Notes under the pieces: generated by a model | What the model was told of the DNA's origin: nothing | Seen by the model: only the letters and a program-made list of their open reading frames with translations | Databases searched by the model: none | Translations under genes and position numbers: made by a program | Assembly (NCBI GenBank): GCA_900544195.1 | Contig: UQUJ01000063.1 | Coordinates: 1 to 17,848 of the forward strand | Length of the DNA stretch: 17,848 nucleotides | DNA from: an uncultured Alistipes sp. | GTDB taxonomy: Bacteria; Bacteroidota; Bacteroidia; Bacteroidales; UBA932 | Direction: 5' to 3' | Shown here: positions 1-6,805 of the stretch, piece by piece | How positions within the stretch are numbered: the stretch's first letter is position 1 | Layout: the number at the start of each line of letters is the position of its first letter

Positions 1-117
1 AAAAGAAATATAGACCATAAAGATATACAAATTGTTCAAGTTATTTTTTAATGATCGCTTAGCGTCTTTCCGCAAGGAAAATGCCAAGCGGAAATAAAGT
101 CAAAGAATAACGACATT

Positions 118-1152
118 ATGACAATAGGCGACATAGATCTTGGAGTAAGGCCAGTGCTTCTGGCTCCGATGGAGGATGTGACAGACGCTTCCTTCAGAGG
201 GATATGCAGGGAGCAGGGAGCGGACATGGTCTACACTGAGTTCATTCCGTCCGAAGGGCTGATCAGGGACGCTAAAAAGGCCTACGCCAAACTCAAGACC
301 ACCGACGCGGAGGCTCCGATAGGCATCCAGATCTACGGCAGCGACCCGGACGCGATGGTGGAGGCCGCGAGAATGGCTGACCATGCGGACGAACTTGTCG
401 GAGGGCACGGATGCGACGTGATCGACATCAATTTCGGCTGCCCTGTCAGCAAGATCGCGGGCCGGGGAGCCGGATCGGGGATGATGAAGGACCCAGACAA
501 GATGGTGATGATCACGAAACGGATCGTCGAGGCCGTCGGCAAGCCGGTCACGGTCAAGACCCGCCTCGGCTGGGACGAGAGCAGCAAGATCATCGTGGAA
601 CTGGCCGAAAGGCTCCAGGACACCGGCGTCAAGGCACTCACGATCCACGGGCGGACCCGCTGCCAGATGTACAAGGGAGAGGCTGACTGGACCCTCATCG
701 GAGAGGTCAAGCGGAACCCGAGGATGCATATTCCTATAATAGGTAACGGCGACATCAACTCGCCCCGGAAGGCGAAGGAGGCATTCGAACGCTACGGGGT
801 GGACGGTATCATGGTCGCCAGAGCCTCATTCGGCCATCCTTGGATATTCAAGGAAATCAAGCACTTCCTTGCCACGGGGGAGGAGCTTCCGCCACTTGGG
901 GTACGGGAGCGGGTCGAGCTTGCGAAAAGACAGATGCGGCTTTCGCTGGATCTCAAAGGTGAGCCGACAGGTGTCTATGAGATGCGCCGCCACCTGTCCT
1001 GCTATTTCAAGGGACTGCCGGACTTCAAGGAGGCCAGGATGCGCCTCGTGACGGAGAACGACCCTACGGAAGTGTTCAAGATCTTGGATTATATCGCCGA
1101 AAAGTGGGGTGACACTGATATTTCAGAGGCGAACAGCGTCTATGGCTTGTGA
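118..1152 (+). CDS. dus: tRNA-dihydrouridine synthase (DusB-like)
   Basis: The product (344 aa) is a flavin-dependent tRNA-dihydrouridine synthase, which reduces specific uridines in the D-loop of tRNA in the cytoplasm using FMN and NADPH. The N-terminal LAPMEDVTD segment (residues 15-23) is the family's FMN-binding start. NFGCPV (105-110) carries the catalytic cysteine C108. The HGR motif (177-179) and GNGD (209-212) are further FMN/phosphate contacts in the TIM barrel, and the C-terminal third is the helical tRNA-binding part. Length is normal for bacterial Dus proteins. The ATG at 118 is chosen because the barrel begins about 12 residues later. The gene lies 75 bp upstream of lpxK on the same strand. 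No clear -7 element is visible in the 117 bases before it. The family assignment is firm; DusB rather than another subfamily is an inference from overall sequence style. Confidence 0.95.
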   Translation: MTIGDIDLGVRPVLLAPMEDVTDASFRGICREQGADMVYTEFIPSEGLIRDAKKAYAKLKTTDAEAPIGIQIYGSDPDAMVEAARMADHADELVGGHGCDVIDINFGCPVSKIAGRGAGSGMMKDPDKMVMITKRIVEAVGKPVTVKTRLGWDESSKIIVELAERLQDTGVKALTIHGRTRCQMYKGEADWTLIGEVKRNPRMHIPIIGNGDINSPRKAKEAFERYGVDGIMVARASFGHPWIFKEIKHFLATGEELPPLGVRERVELAKRQMRLSLDLKGEPTGVYEMRRHLSCYFKGLPDFKEARMRLVTENDPTEVFKILDYIAEKWGDTDISEANSVYGL

Positions 1153-1213
1153 GAAACCGCTTTGGCCTGCTTGAATTTTCAATAAAAAAGTCAAAACTGC
1201 TCCTGTTTTTTTG

Positions 1214-1221
1214 TATCTTTG
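1214..1221 (+). promoter_or_regulatory. Bacteroidetes -7 element before lpxK
   Basis: TATCTTTG matches the Bacteroidetes -7 consensus TAnnTTTG exactly. It ends only 6 bases before the lpxK ATG at 1228, so a transcript from it would have almost no leader. No good -33 TTTG sits 19-21 bp upstream, which lowers confidence. Confidence 0.5.
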
Positions 1222-1227
1222 TGTCTT

Positions 1228-2376
1228 ATGATTGACAAGATCCTTCTTGCACCATACTTTCTGACGCTGACGCTGAGGCACGCTTGCTACGACCACGGCA
1301 TCTTCAAGGTTGGCACCTGCGAGGTACCGACCATCTGTGTCGGCAACATCACAGCGGGCGGAACGGGCAAAACACCTCACACAGAGATGATTCTGCGAAC
1401 CTTGCTGCGTAGCGACGACTGGGGATTCCGCAATCTCGCCGTGCTGTCAAGAGGGCACAAGCGCAACAGCAGCGGCTTCCAACTGGTCGAGAAGGACGGG
1501 AAGGTCAAGGAATATGGCGACGAGCCTCTCCAGATAAAAAGGAAATTCCCTGGCGTGACGGTTGCCGTGGACAGACAAAGGATCAAAGGCTGCGACATTC
1601 TCTGCCATCCCGAGAAGCTTAAGACCGAAAGACGGGCCCGCAAATGTGCCGACGCGTCGATTCCACCGGCGGATCTGATTGTACTGGACGACGCTTTCCA
1701 GTACAGAACCCTGAGGGCTTACTTCAACATCGTCCTCGTGGACTACAATCGTCCTACATACAAAGACAAACTGCTGCCGTTCGGAAGGTTACGTGACCTG
1801 CCTCAAAGGCTTCACCACGCCGACATCATCATCGTGTCGAAGTGTCCGGCCTATCTGGAGGACGGGCAGAAGATCCAGTGGGCGGAGTCGTTCGGTCTCA
1901 AGGACTATGACCTGAAGACCTGCACGGGCACTGACAGGGAAGGTGCCGTCAAGACGCTTCTGTTCACGACGACGTGGTACAACTCCATGCAGCCGATCTT
2001 CGAGGAGGGCGATCCGAGGTACGCCTACTCGCAGAAGCTTATCCTTTTCTCAGGAATCGCGAACGACACTCCGCTGAGGATGTACCTAAGTGATGAGCAC
2101 AAGATTGTGAAGAGGTTCTGCTTCATGGATCACCACAACTACAACCGTTTCGACATCCGTAACATCATGGCCGCCGTCAAGGAGCATCCGACAGCCGTGG
2201 TGGCCACCACGGAGAAGGACTGCCAAAGAATCCTGGACTACAAGAGAATCCCGGAGCAGCTGAAGGTCAGGCTGTTTCAGGTGCCGATCGAGGTCGGATT
2301 CCTATCAGATCACGAAAAAGCGGTCTTCGAGAACACTCTGATGACCGCACTTCGCAATTTCACTCCGGAATATTGA
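1228..2376 (+). CDS. lpxK: Tetraacyldisaccharide 4'-kinase (lipid A biosynthesis)
   Basis: LpxK phosphorylates the 4' position of the disaccharide-1-phosphate lipid A precursor at the inner face of the cytoplasmic membrane, the sixth step of the Raetz pathway. The product is 382 aa from the ATG at 1228. It has a hydrophobic N-terminal helix, then the P-loop-like GNITAGGTGKTP (residues 39-50), the VLDDAFQYR segment equivalent to the family's DDGFQH, LLPFGRLRD, and a late TTEKD motif. These in this order identify the family. A TTG at 1219 would add three residues, but it lies inside the -7 promoter element, so the ATG is preferred. The gene follows dus with a 75-bp gap and converges on the peptidase gene, ending 35 bp from it. 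Lipid A kinase is a housekeeping function and probably unrelated to the Sus locus downstream. Confidence 0.95.
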   Translation: MIDKILLAPYFLTLTLRHACYDHGIFKVGTCEVPTICVGNITAGGTGKTPHTEMILRTLLRSDDWGFRNLAVLSRGHKRNSSGFQLVEKDGKVKEYGDEPLQIKRKFPGVTVAVDRQRIKGCDILCHPEKLKTERRARKCADASIPPADLIVLDDAFQYRTLRAYFNIVLVDYNRPTYKDKLLPFGRLRDLPQRLHHADIIIVSKCPAYLEDGQKIQWAESFGLKDYDLKTCTGTDREGAVKTLLFTTTWYNSMQPIFEEGDPRYAYSQKLILFSGIANDTPLRMYLSDEHKIVKRFCFMDHHNYNRFDIRNIMAAVKEHPTAVVATTEKDCQRILDYKRIPEQLKVRLFQVPIEVGFLSDHEKAVFENTLMTALRNFTPEY

Positions 2377-2388
2377 TTTCTATTTCAC

Positions 2389-2408
2389 AGTCGCTTCGAC
2401 AAGCGACT
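2389..2408. terminator. Hairpin between convergent genes
   Basis: AGTCGCTT and AAGCGACT form a perfect 8-bp stem with a 4-base CGAC loop in the 35-bp gap between the lpxK stop and the stop of the convergent peptidase gene. The position suits a shared bidirectional terminator. Neither side has a clear T-run, so strength is uncertain. Confidence 0.5.
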
Positions 2409-2411
2409 ATC

Positions 2412-4580
2412 CTACTTAGCATTAACAATTCCAAGTTTCTCCAGCAGCGCCTCCGGCTCAGGGTCGTGTCCGCGGAATCTGCGGTAAAGCACATCCTCGT
2501 CCTCGCCGCACCCTTTCGACAGGATGTTGTCGCGGAACGAGTGCGAGACCTCGGTGCTGAATATTCCTTTCTCCTTGAACAGACTGAAAGCATCAGCCTC
2601 CAGCACCTCGGACCATTTGTAGGAATAGTAACCCGCGCTGTAACCACCAGAGAATATGTGGCTGAAGGAGGTCGAGATGCAGGCCTCGGGGATTGACGGA
2701 ATCACATTCGAACTCTTCAACGCCTCTTTCTCAAAGGCGATGGTACCCAGTTCCTGCATAGTTTTCAGGTCACTGAGCCGGCTGCCGGTTACCGAGCTTG
2801 CCGAAGCATCGAAGTGAGCGGATTCAGAACCACCCTTGAGCGTATGCCAAGCCATGTCAAGGATCCCGAACTGTAGCTGACGCACCTGAGCGTAGGCCGC
2901 ATGATAATTCTTGGCCGCCACAATCTTGTTTACCAGTGTGTCAGGCAGAGCCTCACCTGTCTCGAAATGACGTGCGAAAGTGTCCAGAAACTCCGGCTCG
3001 AACGCCCAGTTCTCCATGATCTGCGAAGGCAGCTCCACGAAGTCACGCGAAACATTCGTCCCGGTGAGCGATGAATATCTTCCCTCTGCGAGAATGCCAT
3101 GCAGACTGTGCCCGAACTCGTGAAGCAGAGTCGTCAGCTCATCGTGGGTCAGGAGCGCCGGCTTCCCGGCAGTCGGTTTCGAGAAGTTGGTCACAAGACT
3201 GATGAACGGACGTTTCTCCACACCGTTCACGATGCTCTGGCCACGGAACTCGGTCATCCAGGCCCCTCCCCTCTTGCTTGCGCGCGGAAAGAAGTCAGCG
3301 TAGAACAACGCCTTGTGCACACCGTCAGCGTCCTTCACGTCATAGACCTTCACATCCGGGTGATATACAGGAATATCCTTCCTCTCCTCGAACGTCAGGC
3401 CATAGAGTTTCCCAGCCAGACCGAAAGCCGCGTCGATGCAGCTTTCCAGACGGAAATATGGCTTGAGCTGCTCATCGTTGATGGAATAGCGGGCGTCCTT
3501 GAGTTTCTCCGACCAGAATCCGAAGTCCCAAGGTTGGATCTCAGAGTCCTCGAAGCCGTTCGCACGGGCATATTCATAAAGTTCCTTGACCTCGGCCTTG
3601 GCGGCAGGAAGCGAAGGTTCCAGGAGTTTCTGAATGAACTCGTTGACAGTCTGAGGATTCTTCGCCATCCTTTCCTCAAGCGCATAGTCGGCATAGGTCT
3701 CGTAGCCGAGGATATTCGCTATCTTCAGGCGCAGCTCCGCGATCTGGCGGCAGAGTTCGATGTTGCTGTTCTCCCCTTCCGTGGCCCTTGTGTTGTAGGC
3801 CATCCACATCTTCTGACGAAGGTCGCGGCGGGTGCTGTACTTCATGAACGCGCCGTAACTCGGCGCCGAAAGGTCAAACGTCCAGCCCTCCATCTCCTTG
3901 GACTTGGCGGTTTCTGCCGCAGCCTCGCGCACGAAATCAGGAAGTCCTTCAAGACCAGCCTCCTCGGTAAGGTTCAGCGTGAACGCGTTGGTCGCGGCCA
4001 GCACGTTCTTTCCATACTGGAGGGTCAGCAGGGAGAGCTGCTCGCTGAGCTTGCTGTAGGTCTCCTTGTCCTCCGCACCGAGGTTGGCTCCGCTGCGCAC
4101 GAACGACTTCCAGGTCTTCTCCAGAAGCCTCGCTTGATCCGGCTCCAGCCCCTCTGCGCTCTCGTGCACGGCCTTGACACGGGCGAACAGCGGCTCGTTC
4201 AGCGAGACGTACATCGAATATTCAGTCATCATCGGGGAGACTTTCTCCGCGATGTCCTGCATCTGATCGTTCGTGTCGGCCTCCATCAAATTATAGAATA
4301 TGCCGGCGGCATCGTTCAGACGGCCCCCTGCCTCGTCCAAAGCGGCGACCGTGTTCTCGAACGTCGGAGCGTCCGGATTGTTCACGATGGCGTCAATCTC
4401 GGCCTTGGCCTCGGTGATCGCCTGTCCGAAGGCAGGAAGATAATGCTCAGTCTTGATCTTGTCGAACATAGGCGCGCCATACGGCAGCGTGGAATCTGTA
4501 AGCAATGGGTTCATGTTGTCGTCACAGGATGATAGCAGGCACAGGAACGCTCCCGCGGCCGCAAGGATTCTTTTGTTCAT
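2412..4580 (-). CDS. dcp: M3-family peptidyl-dipeptidase Dcp-like lipoprotein
   Basis: The product (722 aa) is a zinc metallopeptidase of family M3 (oligopeptidase A / peptidyl-dipeptidase Dcp group) that trims dipeptides from oligopeptides. The zinc site is HEFGH at residues 487-491, and the third ligand is E516 in FVELPSQ, 25 residues after the second histidine as in the family. The C-terminal GYSAGYYSYKW segment is also a family signature that lines the substrate pocket. The N-terminus is a lipoprotein signal ending in LLSSC (cysteine near residue 19), so the enzyme is predicted to be anchored to a membrane on the periplasmic or surface side, as many Bacteroidales Dcp homologues are. Length is typical for Dcp. 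It is transcribed alone, converging on lpxK. A weak -7-like sequence lies about 30 bp upstream. The symbol dcp is by family, not proven specificity. Confidence 0.93.
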   Translation of the reverse strand: MNKRILAAAGAFLCLLSSCDDNMNPLLTDSTLPYGAPMFDKIKTEHYLPAFGQAITEAKAEIDAIVNNPDAPTFENTVAALDEAGGRLNDAAGIFYNLMEADTNDQMQDIAEKVSPMMTEYSMYVSLNEPLFARVKAVHESAEGLEPDQARLLEKTWKSFVRSGANLGAEDKETYSKLSEQLSLLTLQYGKNVLAATNAFTLNLTEEAGLEGLPDFVREAAAETAKSKEMEGWTFDLSAPSYGAFMKYSTRRDLRQKMWMAYNTRATEGENSNIELCRQIAELRLKIANILGYETYADYALEERMAKNPQTVNEFIQKLLEPSLPAAKAEVKELYEYARANGFEDSEIQPWDFGFWSEKLKDARYSINDEQLKPYFRLESCIDAAFGLAGKLYGLTFEERKDIPVYHPDVKVYDVKDADGVHKALFYADFFPRASKRGGAWMTEFRGQSIVNGVEKRPFISLVTNFSKPTAGKPALLTHDELTTLLHEFGHSLHGILAEGRYSSLTGTNVSRDFVELPSQIMENWAFEPEFLDTFARHFETGEALPDTLVNKIVAAKNYHAAYAQVRQLQFGILDMAWHTLKGGSESAHFDASASSVTGSRLSDLKTMQELGTIAFEKEALKSSNVIPSIPEACISTSFSHIFSGGYSAGYYSYKWSEVLEADAFSLFKEKGIFSTEVSHSFRDNILSKGCGEDEDVLYRRFRGHDPEPEALLEKLGIVNAK

Positions 4581-4606
4581 AAATATATTTCAATGTTATT
4601 CAGTGT

Positions 4607-4614
4607 CAAATCAA
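4607..4614 (-). promoter_or_regulatory. Possible -7 element for the M3 peptidase
   Basis: Read on the minus strand this is TTGATTTG, one mismatch from TAnnTTTG, about 27 bases before the peptidase ATG. No convincing -33 element was found at the usual distance, so this is a weak candidate. Confidence 0.25.
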
Positions 4615-4680
4615 CGCTTTATCTCAGTTAAGTAACCTTCAAAAAAAATAACCTGCATCATCTTAAGGAATCTTTTCGGT

Positions 4681-4866
4681 CTAGATCTCTTTCTCGCAGT
4701 CGCCCTGGATCTGGTAGTTTGTCCTGGCGAAGAGGGCGTCCAGACGGGTCAGGAAGTAGTATTTCCCTGTAGCCGCCAACTTGTAGATAAGCGCGGTCTT
4801 GTCAACATAGACATACCCGCCCCTGCGGATGTCCTCAAAACTCTGTATTCCAATCGGGTATAGCAT
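4681..4866 (-). pseudogene. Remnant of AAA-ATPase-like/PD-(D/E)XK family gene
   Basis: The 61-codon frame begins MLYPIGIQSFEDIRRGGYVY, the usual start of the large Bacteroidetes family of AAA-ATPase-like proteins with a C-terminal nuclease-like domain (PF09820 type). It runs to the Walker-region lead-in YYFLTR, where full-length members continue into a conserved PRRFGKS P-loop. Here it jumps directly to LFARTNYQIQGDCEKEI, which resembles sequence from near the C-terminal domain of such proteins, and then stops. The P-loop and most of the roughly 500-residue protein are missing, so this looks like an in-frame internal deletion plus loss of the 3' end. The promoter and the first codons closely match a second copy at 17736-17848. 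It is not expected to be functional as an ATPase. The family call comes from memory of its conserved N-terminus. Confidence 0.7.
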
Positions 4867-4918
4867 ACGGCCTGTCCTTTTAGTTCATTACTTGCAAAGA
4901 TAGGAACTTTTTTGGACA
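4806..4918 (-). repeat. Outer inverted repeat, left copy
   Basis: This 113-bp stretch (promoter, leader and first codons of the ATPase-like gene) matches 17736-17848 in inverted orientation with about 7 mismatches (about 94% identity, counted by eye). The right copy runs off the window, so the true repeat may be longer. The two copies bracket the whole Sus locus. Confidence 0.8.
4895..4902 (-). promoter_or_regulatory. -7 element of the ATPase remnant
   Basis: On the minus strand TATCTTTG is a perfect TAnnTTTG. It lies in a leader that is conserved, base for base over 36 positions, with the leader of the second copy at the right end of the window. The promoter appears intact although the gene is not. 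Confidence 0.55.
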
Positions 4919-5083
4919 TGGACACATAAGGTGTAACGACATGAAATTATCTGGCGCACGGTATAATTCGAGCATAAACAAAAAGGAGGGTGTGTTTCAT
5001 TAGACAGATAAAAAACTATTAACAACACCAAGATGGTGACTTCGGGGCATTTATGAATCACACATCCATTCGAACACAAAAAG

Positions 5084-5109
5084 AGGGGAGCGACTGATGT
5101 CGTTCCCCC
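5084..5109 (-). terminator. Rho-independent terminator after left susD
   Basis: On the minus strand an 11-bp stem (one A-C mismatch) with loop ATCA is followed by CTCTTTTTG. It starts 22 bp after the stop of the left susD. Stem plus T-run make a convincing intrinsic terminator and mark the end of the left operon, confirming that no third gene follows. Confidence 0.75.
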
Positions 5110-5131
5110 ACTTAATATATTGACAAGCTAT

Positions 5132-6784
5132 CTATTCGGCTTTTTCGCTTCCGCCTCCGATAGCCTTGTTGTATTGGGTCTCTCTTTCAGGGAAGACATA
5201 AGTCCATCCGTTGTTCTCGTCAACACCGATCTGGATGGCGATGGAGTCGTGGATGTTGCCGCCCTTGCTGAGTCCCTTTCTGTTGATAGGAAGCTTCCAG
5301 CGCTTGTAGTCGCTGAACCCGAAGCCTTCGCCCCAGAGTTCGAGCTCGCGGTAGTTCCTGATGTCCTTGAGCAGGGCCTCGCCTGTGGTGGCGCAGTTGT
5401 AGGTTGTCCTGCCGGTCTCGACGTTCAGTTTGTTGAGGGCTGCCTGTGCGGCGCTTTCGTTGCCAAGATAGTAGTTCGCCTCGGCCTCGATGAGAACCAT
5501 TTCAGAAGTCCTGATGAAAGCTAAGTAGCCAACACCAGGGGTTCCGAAAGTGTAGTACTTGAGGTGGTCGCCAAGCCTGTAGTAACCAGGTGCGTAAGGA
5601 GCTGTGAGCCCTGTGACGGCCTTGCTGGCGACGTATGCCTTGACCTCTGCGTAAAGGTCAGCGTTCTTGACCACTTTCTTGTTGTTATCCACGGTGAATC
5701 CGAGATAGCCTTGACCCTTGTCAACATCGCCGTCCTTGTAGGAAGGGAACTTGTCGGTTGTCAGGAACAAAGCCTTGCGGACATCGTTGTTGTCGGTGAT
5801 CTGGTCAGTAAGTTCGGTGTTGATTCCACCGGCTCCGTTGGAGGTTGCGGAAGCGTAGTAGCCGTTACAGGAGAACTGTGTTCCGTAGGTCCAGTACCAC
5901 TGGTTCTCGGTCTCGTCTCCGAAACTTCCGAAAAGCCATTCGCTGTTAGGTCTGCAGAACCCATCGTTATAAGCCTCGCCTTTCACAAGAGGATGGCCTT
6001 CCTCCGCAAGTTTTGCCTCTGAGAGAGCTTTTGCATAGTCCTGTCTGGTGAGAGCCGCTCTTGCATAGACGGCATGGGCTACATTCACGTCCGGAATCCA
6101 AACATCGCCCTCTTCACGGGTCACACTTGTCTTTCCGAAGTTGGTGATGGCCTCCTCGCAATCAGCATAGATCTGAGCGTAAACCTCAGCCTGGCTGGAG
6201 ACCGCAAGATCGCCCGTTGACTCATCAAGTCTGAGCGGAACTCCGTCTGAGGATCCGTTGTTGGAGTCCACCCAACGCTTGGCGTAGTATTGGAGAAGTT
6301 TCTGATAGCCATAGGCCCTGAAAGTCAAGGCTGCACCCTTGATGAATGATTTCTCCTCGTCAGTGGCGGAGCTTGCGTCAATCTTTGCAAGAATCGTGTT
6401 CGCCTGACCGATGATGTTGTAGTAGTAGTACCAGGCATAGATCGCATACTTGACTGTCTTGCTGTTGCAGAAGCCCATATTGTGGACCGTAGACCAACCT
6501 GAGGCGTAGGCGTTGTAGGTGTAGTCTTGGCTCGGGTAGTTCTCTAAGAGCCTGATCACGGCGTTCTCTCCGCAGTCTCCCTGGCTTCCCATATACTGCT
6601 GGCAACACATTGTCTCTGCGATTCCGTTCAGTGACGCGTAGGCGTTCTGGAAGTTGACGACAGCGAGTTCCGCACTCACGGAGTCTGTCGGAGCGGTGTC
6701 GAGATAGTCCTTCCCGCATCCTGACACGATGGCCGCTCCGGCTGCGAATATACCTATAATTTTAACTAAAGATTTCATATTCAA
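5132..6784 (-). CDS. susD: RagB/SusD family nutrient-uptake lipoprotein (left arm)
   Basis: The product (550 aa) is a SusD-type outer-membrane lipoprotein, the lid that binds glycan or peptide at the cell surface and closes over its SusC partner. It has a lipoprotein signal ending in VSGC (acylated C23), the early YLDTAPTD segment typical of SusD, a TPR-like helical block with FRAYGYQKLL (155-164), and the C-terminal signature RELELWGEGFGFSDYKRWK (479-497). It lies 21 bp after the left SusC and is followed by a terminator, so the left operon is susC-susD only. A second ATG (6778) would remove two residues; both starts keep the signal. No Shine-Dalgarno is visible, as is usual in the phylum. 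Because the upstream SusC is frameshifted and the arm appears promoterless in this orientation, this gene may be silent. The substrate is unknown. Confidence 0.93.
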   Translation of the reverse strand: MNMKSLVKIIGIFAAGAAIVSGCGKDYLDTAPTDSVSAELAVVNFQNAYASLNGIAETMCCQQYMGSQGDCGENAVIRLLENYPSQDYTYNAYASGWSTVHNMGFCNSKTVKYAIYAWYYYYNIIGQANTILAKIDASSATDEEKSFIKGAALTFRAYGYQKLLQYYAKRWVDSNNGSSDGVPLRLDESTGDLAVSSQAEVYAQIYADCEEAITNFGKTSVTREEGDVWIPDVNVAHAVYARAALTRQDYAKALSEAKLAEEGHPLVKGEAYNDGFCRPNSEWLFGSFGDETENQWYWTYGTQFSCNGYYASATSNGAGGINTELTDQITDNNDVRKALFLTTDKFPSYKDGDVDKGQGYLGFTVDNNKKVVKNADLYAEVKAYVASKAVTGLTAPYAPGYYRLGDHLKYYTFGTPGVGYLAFIRTSEMVLIEAEANYYLGNESAAQAALNKLNVETGRTTYNCATTGEALLKDIRNYRELELWGEGFGFSDYKRWKLPINRKGLSKGGNIHDSIAIQIGVDENNGWTYVFPERETQYNKAIGGGSEKAE

Positions 6785-6805
6785 TTCTTTATTTGATGGT
6801 TTAGA

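Noticed and set aside
67..94. TTTCCGC/GCGGAAA hairpin upstream of dus as a terminator of a preceding gene
   Set aside because: The stem is only 7 bp with a 14-base loop and no T-run, and the upstream gene is outside the window.
3099..4532. A 477-codon open frame on the plus strand opposite the M3 peptidase
   Set aside because: It is fully antisense to a peptidase with intact zinc-site motifs, has no recognisable domain, and reads as a low-complexity mirror of the real gene's codon pattern.
4888..5079. A 63-codon minus-strand frame between the ATPase remnant and the left susD terminator
   Set aside because: It has no domain, runs across the remnant's promoter and lies in a region otherwise without structure; it looks like chance.
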